DNA of 64,000 nt from Halobacteriales archaeon QH_7_66_36 (lineage in GTDB: Archaea > Halobacteriota > Halobacteria > Halobacteriales > Haloarculaceae), in assembly GCA_003021175.1 (NCBI GenBank), contig PXQV01000013.1:44738-108737 (forward strand). Reading direction: 5' to 3'. This document shows positions 1 through 9,189 of this stretch, piece by piece. The stretch's first letter is position 1; every line of letters starts with the position of its first letter. Position numbers and translations under genes: made by a program. Below the pieces are notes generated by a model. That model was not told the DNA's origin. It saw only the letters and a program-made list of their open reading frames with translations, and did no database searches.

Positions 1-144
1 GACCCCGGCTTGTGCGAGGACGGCAGTATCAAACACGTGGGGCGTAGAGGGCCTAACTCTTGGGGTTTCGCCTTGGTTCGTGACGCGCTTCCTCCCCGGT
101 CTACTTGCTCGCTTCGCTCGCTCCTTGAGGCTGGGGGCTCCGCG
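1..144. other. Left edge without recognisable gene
   Basis: No supported coding region. The bases immediately right of position 90 contain palindromic CTCGCTTCGCTCGCTCC sequence next to the endonuclease remnant, which looks like decayed mobile DNA, but no insertion sequence end could be identified. Confidence 0.3.
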
Positions 145-456
145 CTACCGCTTGCTGAAGCCGGTCCGCCGGTTGTTCGCCGCCAACTCTTCGGCCGTTT
201 TTTTGAGACTGAGCCCTGTGGTTAGGACCCCGAGCCGTTCGTCGACCCACTTGAGGAACCGACGGTTTATCATCGGAATGCGGAACACACAGTTGTTCCC
301 ACCGCTCGTCGACGGGATTGACCCATCACCCAGCAACAATCCCTCAAAAATCTGCTGGCTATCGTCGGGAATAATCGGGGACGGACAGTTCCCGTGCCAC
401 CAGTGGAGGCCGAGTCGCTGAAACGAGTCACCCCAAGTCGGACAGGGCGTAGACAT
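145..456 (-). pseudogene. Truncated LAGLIDADG-type homing endonuclease remnant
   Basis: The 103-residue reading frame contains GLLLGDGSI at about residues 40-48, the hallmark of a first LAGLIDADG helix. It is followed by a stretch ending in GFSKR that resembles, from memory of the family, free-standing haloarchaeal endonuclease-like proteins with a GLLMGDG motif and a GFS segment. Family members continue for roughly another hundred residues with a second motif (LKHWYxGDG type). Here a stop follows GFSKR and nothing recognisable continues toward base 1, so it is probably a 5' fragment. No active second motif is visible and activity is unlikely. An intact copy extending past the left edge in another frame cannot be excluded. 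Confidence 0.55.
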
Positions 457-633
457 ACGGGACGTGGCCGCTCAATGGTTTATAAACATTAGGCGGGTTC
501 AATCGGCCTTTCGGGCATAGAATTCCGATTGAGAGTCGTAGAGACGTATACCGAATATTGGTAGGAGAATAGATATCTGTTTTGGAGCAGTATAAGTAAA
601 CAATTATTCAGAATCTGTCTGTATTCTCGGGAT

Positions 634-1377
634 TTAGTCGCTCTGAATACGGGGCGCTAACATATAAGTTACATTACCATTCCCTTCGGCGATGTCGAAG
701 TGCATCTTGACGGGGAACTCCTCGCCGACCTCCATCGTCACCTCGGCGTCGCTCGGGATGGCCTTGTCCATGTCCTTCAGGTAGTCGAGCGAGAACAGCG
801 AGCGGGCGTCGCCGGGCGTGAGCGCGATGAGGTCCTCGGTCGTGAGTTCGAGATGCACGTCGTCGGTGTCGCCCTCCGCGTCGACGTAGAAGAGTTCGGC
901 GTCGGCGTCGACGCCGAGCGCGATGTGGTCCGAGACCATGTCGGCGGCGGTGACGGCGCGGTCGATGTCTGCGCCCTCGATGGCGACTTCCGCGGAGAGG
1001 TCGAGATCCGGAAGGTCCGGCTCCTGTCGGATGGAGTCGGGGTCGATGAGCGCGAGCGTCCCCTCCAGCCCCTCGATCTGGATGTGGAGTTTCCGCGTCT
1101 CCTCGTCGAGTTCCAACTCGACGAGTTGGTCGGAGTCGGCCATGCCGACGAACTCCTCCAGTCGCGAGAGATTGACGCCGATGACGCCGCCGTCGGTCTC
1201 GTAGGACTCGAAGGCGGCGGCGGACAGCGAGAGGTCGACCATGCCGACGTTGGCGGGGTCGACGGCCCGGATCGAGAGCCCGTCGTCCTCCAGCCGGATC
1301 TTACACTCGTCGACCAGCACGCTCACGGAGTCCAGCGCGTCCCCGAGCGTATCGGCGCTCACGATAGCCTTGAACAT
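634..1377 (-). CDS. pcn: DNA polymerase sliding clamp PCNA
   Basis: This encodes the homotrimeric sliding clamp that tethers DNA polymerases and other PIP-box proteins to DNA. The 247-residue product has the normal archaeal length and opens [11 protein letters not shown], followed by the two-fold repeated clamp domains: an N-terminal half to about residue 120, an acidic interdomain linker around residues 118-134 ([18 protein letters not shown]), and a C-terminal half ending [10 protein letters not shown]. The start is supported by a TATA box at 1403-1410, about 28 bases upstream, giving a leaderless mRNA. It is followed on the same strand by a clamp-loader-like gene and a helicase, so replication and repair genes cluster here. 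Confidence 0.97.
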   Translation of the reverse strand: MFKAIVSADTLGDALDSVSVLVDECKIRLEDDGLSIRAVDPANVGMVDLSLSAAAFESYETDGGVIGVNLSRLEEFVGMADSDQLVELELDEETRKLHIQIEGLEGTLALIDPDSIRQEPDLPDLDLSAEVAIEGADIDRAVTAADMVSDHIALGVDADAELFYVDAEGDTDDVHLELTTEDLIALTPGDARSLFSLDYLKDMDKAIPSDAEVTMEVGEEFPVKMHFDIAEGNGNVTYMLAPRIQSD

Positions 1378-1402
1378 CTTGCTCCCGGCTACGAAACCAC
1401 GT

Positions 1403-1410
1403 GATAAAAA
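1403..1410 (-). promoter_or_regulatory. TATA box of pcn
   Basis: On the minus strand the sequence reads TTTTTATC, centred about 28 bases before the pcn start codon. That is the distance expected for an archaeal TATA box of a leaderless transcript. Confidence 0.6.
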
Positions 1411-1499
1411 CTCTCCCGTTCGGTGCGCCGAGCCGCGCCGAAAGCCGCGCGTGAGCGCCCCGCTCGCGGCCGTTCGGTGCGCGACTCCCGGCCGAGCGG

Positions 1500-2510
1500 T
1501 CAGCCGTCCGTCGGTCGCCCTATCTCGGCGAGGAGGTGGCCGAGGTGGACCCGGTCGCTCGTCGACTCCGTGAGGTCGAAGTCCACCTCGCCGGCGATCT
1601 GATACAGGCGCGCCAGCCGCTCGCCGTCGTACCGCGAGCGGGCGACCCGGAGCACGTCGTCGAGTATCTCCGTGCCGTCGTACCCCTCGTCGTAGATGAG
1701 GTCGTCGAGCTGCGAGCGGGCGTCGGTGAACTCCCCCCGTTCGGCGGCCGCGAGCATCGCCTCGACGGTGTCGTCGTGGCCGATGTCGCCCAGCGTCTCG
1801 TAGGCCGCGTTCATCGTCACCTCGTCTTCCGTCTCGGCGGTCGTCTGTGCGCCCAACACGGCCCGGCGGAGGTCACCGTCGCCGTAGCCGGCGAGATACT
1901 CTAGCCCGTCGGCGTCGTAGTCGACGCCCGCCAGTTCGACGGCCCGCTCCAGCGCCGTCACGGTCTCCGTGTGGTCGGGGGCGCGCACCGACACGGAGAA
2001 ACACCGCGAGCGGATGGGCGGAATGAGCTTCGACGGCTGGCGGGTCGCGATGACGAACTGCGTGTTCTCGGCGTACCGCTCCATCACCCGACGGAGCGCC
2101 TGCTGGAAGTCCTCGCGGATGGCCTCCGCGTTGTCCAGCAGTATCGTCTTGTAACGGCCGGAGACGGGCTGGTAGGAGGCCGACTCCTTCAGCACGTGGT
2201 TGATCATGTCGCGTTTCGACATGCGCGAGCGGCCTTCGAGGAAGGGAGCGAAGCGGGCGTCCTCGCGGATTTCCTTCTTCGTCCGGTCGAAGAAGTCGGC
2301 GACGTTCAGCTCCACGAAGTCGTTGTCCGGGTCCTCGTGGGTGTCGCGGGCGAGCGCCCGGGCCGCGGCGGTCTTGCCGGCCCCTTTCGGCCCGTGGAGC
2401 ACGAGGTTCAGCGGGTCGTCGCGCGCCTCGGTCAGGTACTCGCGAACGTCCGGCTGCGGAAGGTCCTCGACGGCGGGCGCGTACTCGTCGGTCCACAGGG
2501 GCGCGTCCAT
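1500..2510 (-). CDS. rfcC: Second RFC small-subunit-like AAA+ protein
   Basis: AAA+ clamp-loader family protein of 336 residues. Visible motifs are Walker A GPKGAGKT (residues 40-47), a Walker B-like ILLDNAE (about 123-129), sensor region, and the RFC-box arginine finger RSRC (167-170), followed by an RFC C-terminal helical domain. Haloarchaea commonly carry two small RFC subunits, and this is the divergent one; the canonical, intein-bearing copy is at 40489-44874. The second acidic residue of Walker B is Asn (DNAE rather than DEAD), which should weaken ATP hydrolysis and suggests a structural or regulatory role in the pentameric loader. It lies 122 bases upstream of pcn on the same strand. 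The symbol follows Haloferax usage and is inferred. Confidence 0.85.
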   Translation of the reverse strand: MDAPLWTDEYAPAVEDLPQPDVREYLTEARDDPLNLVLHGPKGAGKTAAARALARDTHEDPDNDFVELNVADFFDRTKKEIREDARFAPFLEGRSRMSKRDMINHVLKESASYQPVSGRYKTILLDNAEAIREDFQQALRRVMERYAENTQFVIATRQPSKLIPPIRSRCFSVSVRAPDHTETVTALERAVELAGVDYDADGLEYLAGYGDGDLRRAVLGAQTTAETEDEVTMNAAYETLGDIGHDDTVEAMLAAAERGEFTDARSQLDDLIYDEGYDGTEILDDVLRVARSRYDGERLARLYQIAGEVDFDLTESTSDRVHLGHLLAEIGRPTDG

Positions 2511-2571
2511 TCGTCGCGTGGGTTGTGTTCGGGCGGGTATGAAGCTGGCTTTTCCGACGAGTCGAGAGACG

Positions 2572-5031
2572 CTATCCGCGCTCGGCGCGGAACTGCTCCA
2601 ATCCGACGGAGAGCATGTCCGGCGAGACGGGTTGGAACTCCTCGCGTTCGGGACCGAGATAGCCCCGGACGGAGTCCCACGAGTCGCGAGCGTACCGCTC
2701 GTCGAGCAGGACGCGAACCCCGACCTCCTCCGGCCCGCGGATCACTCGTCCCACCGCCTGCCGTGCCTTGCGGACCGCGGGCACCGTCAGCGCCGTCTCG
2801 AACCCATTGCGGGACGAGTCCCGCAAGCCTCCGGTCGCTCCGCTCCCGGAGTCCTCTCCGAATTCGCGGTCGTACGCGGTGCGGACGGCGCGGGTGCGCG
2901 GCGACGCGGTGTTGATGATCGGGACGCCACAGACGACGGCGGCGGCGAGCCGGTCGCCGCGGTAGTCGACGCCCTCGGTGAGCGTGCCGCGCAGCGAGGT
3001 GACGAGCACCTTCCCCGGGCCTCGGAAGAACTCCGCTTTCAGCCGCTCTGTCACGTCGTCGGCGCTCGCCTCGTCGATGAGCACCTCCTTGTCGAGTCCG
3101 GCGAGCGCGTCGGCGGCCCACTGCGCCTCCGCGTAGGAGGGCATCCCGACGAGCACGTTGCCGTCGACGCGCGCCACCTCGCGGAGCGCGTTCGCGTAGA
3201 TCCGGCGCGTCTCCGTCTGCTCGTCCGGATAGCCACGGTTCTCGTGGGTGAACTTCGGCGTCGCGACGGCGAACGAAGCGCGGTTCTCCTCTGAGAAGGA
3301 GAGCCCGTATGTCCGATGCTCAACTGGTCGGTCGGCCGTCTCGCGGAGATTCGCCAGCCCGGAGACGCGCTCGAACATGTCGAGGGGGGCGAGCGTCGCG
3401 CTCATCAGGACGCCGCCGCCGAACTCACCCAGCGTGTCGGCGATGGCGTCCCCGGGAACGCAGTTGTGGAGCGCGAGCGAGGCGTTGTACGCGCGCCGCC
3501 ACGAGTCGCCCGGCTCCGTCTCGTCCCACGTCCGCTCTAACCGTATCTCCCGGAAGTAGTTCGTGTGGTCGTTGCGGTGCCACGCGTCGAGCACGCGCCC
3601 GACCGCCGGGGCCGCGCGGCGCTTGTCCTCGTCCTCGGCGTCGTTCAGGATTCGAGCGACCACGGCACCGATCGTCTCGGCGCGCGTCCACACCGCGTCG
3701 GTGTACCCCTCGCGCTCGGCCCACTCGGTGATCTCGTCTTCGGCTGGTTGCTCGGGGTCGCGAAGCGGTATCTCGTCGTCGGAGAGATCGGTGAGGTCGG
3801 CGCGCCAGCCGCGCTGCTCGCGGTCGAGATACGCCGTCACGCGGCGGTCCAACTCTGCGCGGAGGTCGCGCACAAACTCGCGGAGCGTGGCCAGCTCGTC
3901 GGTCGTCACGTCGGCCTCGTCAAGTTCGGCGCGGATGTGGTCGCGCGCATCCGAGAGCCCCGCGGTGGTCCGTTCCCCGTCGGCCCCGTCGAGGGTGAGC
4001 GGCTGGAGGACGCGAGAGAGTTCGCTCTCGGCGTCCCGGAGCGTGGCATCGCCGACCCGGTCCGAGACGAGGTCGCGCACCCGTGGTTCGAGCATGTGCG
4101 CCTCGTCGCAGACGACGAACGTCTCCGAGTCGAGCAGCGGCCCGGTGAACGACCCGACCGTCGTCGGGTCGAACGCGTGGTAGTAGTTGCCGACGACCAC
4201 CTCGACGCGAGGGAGGACTGCCCCCATCGCGGAGTGGGGACAGGTGCCGTGGCCCGCCGCCATGCGCACGAGGTCCTCGCGCTCGATGAGGCCGGCGTCG
4301 GTAAAGTCGAACGGGACGGCCTCGCTCGCGTCGCCCTCCTCGGGCAGGTCGTCGAGATACTGCGCGTAGAAGGGGCAGTACTCTACGTCGTTTTCGGCCT
4401 CCACCGTGTCGGGCGGATACGGCGTCGGCTCGTCCAGTACCTCCATGAACTCCGCGCCGCTGTCTCCGCCTGTTCCATCTGCTTGCGCCGAATCCGCGAG
4501 CCCGATCTGCTGGCTGCGCGCGCGGTCGGCCAGCCCGCCGGCGGTCGTCTCCTCGGTCAGCCCGCGGGTCCGCTCGCGAAGCCCCTCGCAGCGCTCGTAC
4601 ACGTTCTCGTCGTCGATACTCCCCCGCCCCTCGATGTTGTACGGGCAGACGTCGGCCTTGCCGACGAGCGTCATGGCCGAAATCGGGTCGTAGCCGTCCG
4701 GGAGGTTCGCGTTCATCGTCCGGAGATCCGCCTCGAACTGCCGGAGCTGCTGTTTGACGCTCGTGAGCACGACGACCCGCTCGAAGTCGGAGTCGGGGTC
4801 GCGCACGAGGTGGACGCCGGCGGTGAGCGCCAGCATCGTCTTCCCGGTGCCGCAAGCTCCTTCGAGCGCGACGAACCCCGAATCGCGTGCGGTTTCGACG
4901 GCGGCGTCGATACCGTCCGTCTGCTCGGGATACGGCTCCTCGTGGCCGAACGCGTCCCGCCACGGCGGCTCCTCGGCTGTCACGTCGTCCGAAAACGGGC
5001 GGCCGGGCATGAGGGTGTCGGAGTTGGTCAC
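2572..5031 (-). CDS. XPD/Rad3 family ATP-dependent DNA helicase
   Basis: Superfamily 2, 5'-3' DNA helicase of the XPD/DinG group, 819 residues. Motif I is EGACGTGKT (57-65), motif II is DEAH (309-312), and motif VI lies near the C terminus (QAVGRVIRGPEE). Four cysteines between motifs I and II (Cys129, Cys148, Cys219 in CPF, Cys264 in TCPH) fit the iron-sulphur cluster domain of XPD, enlarged here by an acidic, probably halophilic, insertion at about 150-215. The role is inferred to be nucleotide excision repair or replication-linked unwinding. It is the first gene of a minus-strand group followed 61 bases later by rfcC and then pcn. Confidence 0.9.
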   Translation of the reverse strand: MTNSDTLMPGRPFSDDVTAEEPPWRDAFGHEEPYPEQTDGIDAAVETARDSGFVALEGACGTGKTMLALTAGVHLVRDPDSDFERVVVLTSVKQQLRQFEADLRTMNANLPDGYDPISAMTLVGKADVCPYNIEGRGSIDDENVYERCEGLRERTRGLTEETTAGGLADRARSQQIGLADSAQADGTGGDSGAEFMEVLDEPTPYPPDTVEAENDVEYCPFYAQYLDDLPEEGDASEAVPFDFTDAGLIEREDLVRMAAGHGTCPHSAMGAVLPRVEVVVGNYYHAFDPTTVGSFTGPLLDSETFVVCDEAHMLEPRVRDLVSDRVGDATLRDAESELSRVLQPLTLDGADGERTTAGLSDARDHIRAELDEADVTTDELATLREFVRDLRAELDRRVTAYLDREQRGWRADLTDLSDDEIPLRDPEQPAEDEITEWAEREGYTDAVWTRAETIGAVVARILNDAEDEDKRRAAPAVGRVLDAWHRNDHTNYFREIRLERTWDETEPGDSWRRAYNASLALHNCVPGDAIADTLGEFGGGVLMSATLAPLDMFERVSGLANLRETADRPVEHRTYGLSFSEENRASFAVATPKFTHENRGYPDEQTETRRIYANALREVARVDGNVLVGMPSYAEAQWAADALAGLDKEVLIDEASADDVTERLKAEFFRGPGKVLVTSLRGTLTEGVDYRGDRLAAAVVCGVPIINTASPRTRAVRTAYDREFGEDSGSGATGGLRDSSRNGFETALTVPAVRKARQAVGRVIRGPEEVGVRVLLDERYARDSWDSVRGYLGPEREEFQPVSPDMLSVGLEQFRAERG

Positions 5032-5105
5032 GGCATCCGACTTGAACCCTCGCCCGCGACGCGTGGTAGTGTTCAGACACGCGATGGCTGCCCGAGCGAG
5101 TGCGG

Positions 5106-5197
5106 TCGGGGGGGACTGGAAGGGGCCGGCGCCGCGCGAGGGGATCGCAGGCCGACGGCCGAGGACCGCGGCGAGGCCCAGGCAGCGTGAAGCGACG
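5106..5197 (+). repeat. Degenerate third copy of dispersed GGGACTGAAAGGGG element
   Basis: On the plus strand GGGACTGGAAGGGGCC is followed by a GC-rich stretch with GATCGCAGGCCGACGG and CGCGGCGAGGC blocks. This matches in order the blocks of the two better copies at 31284-31420 and 35685-35903. The sequence is diverged, so this is a weaker call. The surrounding 5032-5320 holds no gene that I can support. Confidence 0.35.
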
Positions 5198-5320
5198 CTT
5201 CACGGGCCGTGCGAGCGGCCGTTGGCCGCGCGCAGAAGTCGAGCCGCCAGGGGCTTCCAAGTTAGCACACTGGTTGTGGCAGCTCAGCCGCCCTTATGTG
5301 AACACTATCAGACGCCGTGC

Positions 5321-5530
5321 TTACTCCTCGGTCGTGTCGATACCGAGCGCGGCGTTCAGCCCGCAGAAGCCGGCCACGGCGTTGAACAGCAGGCCGGCGC
5401 TCGCGATCAGGGTGACGCCGCCGAGCCGTCGTCGCCCGAGCAGAAACGCGCCGAGCGTCGCCACCGCGAGCAGTCCTCCGAGCACCGCACGAACCGTCTT
5501 GTCGGTTCCCCCGACGTTCCGTTCGAACAT
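5321..5530 (-). CDS. DUF2892 (YgaP-type) small membrane protein
   Basis: A 69-residue protein opening MFERNVGGTDKTVRAVLGG, with two transmembrane helices and the N-G-x-D-R/K-x-x-R-x-x-L-G style start typical of DUF2892. The second hydrophobic segment includes NAVAGFCGLNAALGI, matching the family's cysteine-containing tail. The function of the family is unknown, although it is often fused to or near rhodanese proteins. A TATA-like GTTTTTACCC at 5551-5560 lies 26 bases before this ATG. An upstream GTG at 5536 would add two residues and is less well placed. Confidence 0.85.
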   Translation of the reverse strand: MFERNVGGTDKTVRAVLGGLLAVATLGAFLLGRRRLGGVTLIASAGLLFNAVAGFCGLNAALGIDTTEE

Positions 5531-5617
5531 ACCCACGCTACGGGCCAGAAGGGTAAAAACCGCCGGCTATCTCCACTCGAAACAGTACCCTTTGGACTCT
5601 GCACCACTCCGGAGCCG

Positions 5618-5992
5618 TCAGGGACGACGCACGGGTTCGTCGCGGCGGACGAGTTTCCCCCAGACGTCGCGTCGGTCGGCCGCCTCGCGGTAGAGCTTCT
5701 CACGGAGTCTGTTGTAGTCGTGGAACTGCCGGAGAAAGCCGAGGGCGTCGCTCGTTCCCGGCGGAGCGACGCTACTCCGGGCGAACGCCTGCTCGATGGC
5801 CTCGCCGAACGAGTACACCTCGTCGTCGGTCAGCAGGTGCGCGCCCTGCTTCCAGTCGTCGGGGAGTCGCGCGCGCTGCTCGTCGGTCAGGTCGGAGAAG
5901 CCGACCACCGCCAGATCGGAGTGTTCGATGAGCTGTTCGGCACACCACCGGCAGAAGCCGCACTCGTCGTCGTACGCGAACGTCGGGACCAT
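5618..5992 (-). CDS. DCC family thiol-disulfide oxidoreductase (DUF393)
   Basis: 124 residues. The N-terminal motif DDECGFCRWC corresponds to the D-x-x-C-x-x-C signature (here CGFCRWC, with an extra cysteine) of the DCC/DUF393 family, a thioredoxin-like group predicted to be thiol-disulfide oxidoreductases. Downstream features such as LGFLRQFHDYNRLREKLYREAADRR fit the family's C-terminal helical part. The substrate is unknown. It lies between DUF2892 and cupin genes on the same strand, with gaps of 48-90 bases. The catalytic role is family inference, not demonstrated. Confidence 0.85.
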   Translation of the reverse strand: MVPTFAYDDECGFCRWCAEQLIEHSDLAVVGFSDLTDEQRARLPDDWKQGAHLLTDDEVYSFGEAIEQAFARSSVAPPGTSDALGFLRQFHDYNRLREKLYREAADRRDVWGKLVRRDEPVRRP

Positions 5993-6040
5993 GTGCGGAC
6001 GTATGCGACCGACGGACTTGGCTTACCCGGCTCGGACGGC

Positions 6041-6580
6041 TCAGTCGAACCGGCCGGTTTCCGCGCCACACTCCACGCAGGTGGTCACGAGCGCGTCGGC
6101 GTCGGGCGCTCGCCCGACTTCCTGCCCCGTCCGCTCGTCACAGTCCGGACACTCGCGGAGGATGGTCGTCTCGCCGCTGTCCGCGGGTGCGCCGAGCGCG
6201 AGCGCACGTACTCGCTCCTCGCCGGCGTTGTACCCTTGCTGCCACTCGCCGGGCGCGAACCGGACGAGTTCGCCCGCCTCAACGGTCACCTCGGCCGTCT
6301 CGTCGTCCGGGTCGTCCGTCTCACGGGTCGCGTCGCTCCCCGTTCGACCGTCCGAGCCGATTCGCGGCTCGCCCGTCTCGAAGGTCACCACGCCGTCGAG
6401 CACGTGGAACACCTCCTCTTGGCCCTCGTGTCGGTGGTAGCCGAAGGCGAACGACTCGCCCGGCGCGAGTTCGTAGTAGTTGACCGCCGCGTCCGCGATC
6501 CCGAGCGCGCGGCCGACCGGTCGCTTCACCGAGGCCGGTGCCTGCCACGAGTCGACGTCGTCAATGGCGACTCTCTCCAT
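6041..6580 (-). CDS. Cupin domain protein with C-terminal zinc ribbon
   Basis: 179 residues. A cupin barrel spans roughly residues 25-135, with metal-site-like YHRHEGQEEVFHVLDG and a second motif APGEWQQGYNAG. The barrel is interrupted by a negatively charged loop (GSDGRTGSDATRETDDPDDE) that looks like halophilic padding. The last 45 residues carry two CxxC pairs (CPDC and CVEC), a rubredoxin/zinc-ribbon knuckle. The substrate is unknown. A TATA-like GTTAAG lies about 26 bases upstream. It could bind a small metabolite or act as a sugar-binding regulator; there is no evidence to choose. Confidence 0.85.
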   Translation of the reverse strand: MERVAIDDVDSWQAPASVKRPVGRALGIADAAVNYYELAPGESFAFGYHRHEGQEEVFHVLDGVVTFETGEPRIGSDGRTGSDATRETDDPDDETAEVTVEAGELVRFAPGEWQQGYNAGEERVRALALGAPADSGETTILRECPDCDERTGQEVGRAPDADALVTTCVECGAETGRFD

Positions 6581-6610
6581 GCGCGGCCGTACGAACGCCC
6601 GGGCTTAACG

Positions 6611-7087
6611 TTACCCATCCCAGTACTCCACGGCGTCGTCGCGGGCCCAGAATCCGGCGACGGGGCGCGCTCCCTCTCCGCCGGGGGGCGCGCCGACGAA
6701 CACGCCGATTCCGTCATCCTCGGGGTACACCGTCACGTCCGGCTCGTTCATCGTCGAGACCATCAGATACCGGAGGGGCGCGTCGCCGTCGTTGCGGATC
6801 TGATGTGCCCCGGACGCGTCCGCTGGGAGAGCGACGTACTCGCCGGGCGCAAGCGGCGTGTCCTCGCGACCCTCGCCACGGCGAAGCGTCCCCTCCCCAG
6901 CGAGGACGTAGATAGCTTCCTCGTTGCCGGTGTGGTAGTGGAGCGGCCACGACCGGTCACCGGAGTCGAGTTCGTACAGCGACGCGCCGAGGTCCTCCCC
7001 GCCCGCCGCGGCAGCTAACTTCTTGCGTCGAAACGCCGTGTCGCCTTCCTCGCGCTCGGTCCAGTCGAGGTCGGATTCGTCGACCAT
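6611..7087 (-). CDS. Cupin domain-containing protein
   Basis: 158 residues with a single cupin fold. The first motif is LHYHTGNEEAIYVLAGEGTLR (histidines and Glu as metal ligands) and the second is LAPGEYVALPADASGAHQI. It ends FWARDDAVEYWDG, a tail common in haloarchaeal small cupins. Function unknown. A TATA-like TGTTTAAC at 7111-7119 is 27 bases before the start, giving a leaderless transcript. It lies 30 bases upstream of the other cupin gene in the same direction, so the two may be co-transcribed. Confidence 0.85.
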   Translation of the reverse strand: MVDESDLDWTEREEGDTAFRRKKLAAAAGGEDLGASLYELDSGDRSWPLHYHTGNEEAIYVLAGEGTLRRGEGREDTPLAPGEYVALPADASGAHQIRNDGDAPLRYLMVSTMNEPDVTVYPEDDGIGVFVGAPPGGEGARPVAGFWARDDAVEYWDG

Positions 7088-7195
7088 ACACCGCTGACGG
7101 ACGGAGCGGAGTTAAACATCAGCGAGCGAATCGTGGCGTACACCCGTCGAGGCGCGCTCTCACCTGAAATCCGAGTTACCGATCTCAGGGACCAA

Positions 7196-7203
7196 TCTTA
7201 TTG
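7196..7203 (+). promoter_or_regulatory. TATA box of the histidine kinase operon
   Basis: CTTATTGT centred about 28 bases before the ATG at 7228, consistent with a leaderless start for the kinase and receiver pair. Confidence 0.5.
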
Positions 7204-7227
7204 TGTCGCCACGGGAATAGGTAGGTT

Positions 7228-9171
7228 ATGAGTCACTCCGAGCACGGCGGTACGTCCGAGGTACTGAGCCTCGACAGCGGGCTCGAAGCGCTCCGTCAGA
7301 GCCCGGAGTTCCGCGGGCCAGTCGAACCCCTCGAGGACCACAGTCACTCCAACGACCACTTCGCACTCGTCTACGACAGCACGGAAGAGCTCTTCACGAC
7401 CGCGATTCCGTTCGTTCGTCAGGGGCTCGAACGCGGCGAGAAGTGCATGTACGTCGTCGGCGAGAGCACGAGAGCGGAACTGGCGGACACGATGCGGGAG
7501 CGGGGCATCGACGTCGGTGCCGCGGTCGAGTCCGGCGCGCTGGTGTTCAACACCGTCGAGGAGACGTATCTCGAGGGCGGGTCGTTCGACACCGCCGAGA
7601 TGATGCAGACCTACGCCGACGCAATAAAGGAGGCGACCGAGGAGTTCGAGGCGTTTCGGCTGGCCGCCGAGACGACGTGGGTCATCGAGGAGGACCTGAC
7701 GGTCGAGGAGTTCATGAAGTACGAGAGCAAGGTAAACGACATCTTCGAGGGTGAAGACGCCATCGCCCTCTGTCTCTACAATCGGGCGGAGTTCCCGTCG
7801 AGTGGTATCTGCGACGTCGTCCGTGTCCATCCACACCTGATCAACGACCACACCGTCTGTCACAACTTCTACTATACGCCGCCCGAGGAGTTCTGCGGCC
7901 CCGCCAAGCCGGAGTACGAGGCCGACCGGATGTTGGGGACGCTGAAAGAGCAGGCCGAGGCGAAGACCAAGCTGACCGAGCACAAGCAGTTCCTCGAACG
8001 GCTCAACGAAACGATAGCCGACCCGGATCTCTCCTTCGAGGAGAAACTGCAGACGCTCTTCGATCTCGGGTGCGAGCGATTCGACATGGAGTTGGGCGGG
8101 CTGAATCGCGTCGACCCCGAACGCGACCTGTTTCGGCCGGAGTATCTCAGCGACGAACACGAACTCCTCGAATCCGGCGTCGAGCTGTCATTGTCGGAGA
8201 CGTTCTGTGCCGTGCCGGTCGAAGCCCAAGAGCCAGCAGGTGTCACGTCCCCCGTCGAAGAAGGGGACAGCGACATCACCATCTACGAGGAATACGGCGC
8301 GGAGGCGTACTTCGGGACCTACATACCCGTCGAGGGCGGACAGGACCGAACCCTCGCGTTCATCGCCACGGAGCCGCGGCCGGAGCCGTTCTCCGACGAG
8401 GAGCGGACCTATCTCGAACTGATGGGCCAGTGGGTGAAATACGAACTCAAGCAGCAGGAGTACCAGCAGGATCTCGAAGAGACGGTCACGAAACTCCAGC
8501 AGTCGAACGACCGGCTGAAGCAGTTCGCCTACGCGGCTTCCCACGACCTACAGGAGCCGCTTCGGATGATATCGAGCTACTTACGGCTCCTCGAGGACAG
8601 GTACGGCGGCGAACTCGACGAACAGGCGCGGAAGTACATCGATTTCGCGGTCGACGGGGCCGACAGGATGCGAGCAATGGTGAACGATCTGCTCTCATTT
8701 TCCCGGGTCGAACAGGCCGACGAGCGGTTCGAATCGGTCGACTGCGACGACGTCCTCCGGCAGGTCATAGCGGATCTCCGAGTACAGATCGAGGAGAACG
8801 ACGCCGAGATCGGTGTCGGGTCGCTCCCGACGGTGCGGGCGGATCCCGAACAGCTCGAACAGCTGTTCGACAACCTGCTTTCCAACGCCATCAAGTACAA
8901 CGACAGCGCTCCGCCGCGGGTAGAGATCGACGCCGAGGAGCGGTCCGACTGCTGGGAGTTCACCTTCGCCGACAGCGGGATCGGGATCGATCCGAACAAG
9001 ACCGACCAGATCTTCGAGGTGTTCAAGCGACTTCACACGGACGAGGAGTACTCGGGAACCGGCATCGGACTGTCGCTGTGTCAGGAGATCGTCGAACACC
9101 ACGGCGGCGAGATCCGGGTTCAGTCCGAACCCGGGGACGGTTCGACGTTCCACGTGACGCTTCCGAAGTAA
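7228..9171 (+). CDS. MEDS-GAF sensor histidine kinase
   Basis: A 647-residue soluble signal-transduction kinase. Domain order: MEDS (DcmR-like sensory) at about 35-210, a GAF-like domain at about 245-415 with a short coiled segment after it, a HisKA dimerisation domain with phospho-acceptor His439 in AASHDLQEPLR, and a HATPase domain with N-box NLLSNAIKYN, G1 DSGIGID and G2 GTGIGLSL motifs. No transmembrane segment is seen, so it should sense a cytosolic signal; the ligand is unknown. A receiver-only protein follows after 18 bases, its likely phosphotransfer partner. Confidence 0.93.
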   Translation: MSHSEHGGTSEVLSLDSGLEALRQSPEFRGPVEPLEDHSHSNDHFALVYDSTEELFTTAIPFVRQGLERGEKCMYVVGESTRAELADTMRERGIDVGAAVESGALVFNTVEETYLEGGSFDTAEMMQTYADAIKEATEEFEAFRLAAETTWVIEEDLTVEEFMKYESKVNDIFEGEDAIALCLYNRAEFPSSGICDVVRVHPHLINDHTVCHNFYYTPPEEFCGPAKPEYEADRMLGTLKEQAEAKTKLTEHKQFLERLNETIADPDLSFEEKLQTLFDLGCERFDMELGGLNRVDPERDLFRPEYLSDEHELLESGVELSLSETFCAVPVEAQEPAGVTSPVEEGDSDITIYEEYGAEAYFGTYIPVEGGQDRTLAFIATEPRPEPFSDEERTYLELMGQWVKYELKQQEYQQDLEETVTKLQQSNDRLKQFAYAASHDLQEPLRMISSYLRLLEDRYGGELDEQARKYIDFAVDGADRMRAMVNDLLSFSRVEQADERFESVDCDDVLRQVIADLRVQIEENDAEIGVGSLPTVRADPEQLEQLFDNLLSNAIKYNDSAPPRVEIDAEERSDCWEFTFADSGIGIDPNKTDQIFEVFKRLHTDEEYSGTGIGLSLCQEIVEHHGGEIRVQSEPGDGSTFHVTLPK

Positions 9172-9189
9172 CGATCGATCGACATCAGT

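Noticed and set aside
5568-5600. ORB-like CTCCACTCGAAACAG sequence
   Set aside because: One mismatch in the core and no G run; far from the initiator gene. Likely chance.
4754-7018. 754-residue plus-strand frame opposite several small genes
   Set aside because: It spans several minus-strand genes with recognised domains (DCC, cupins). No recognisable protein is encoded.
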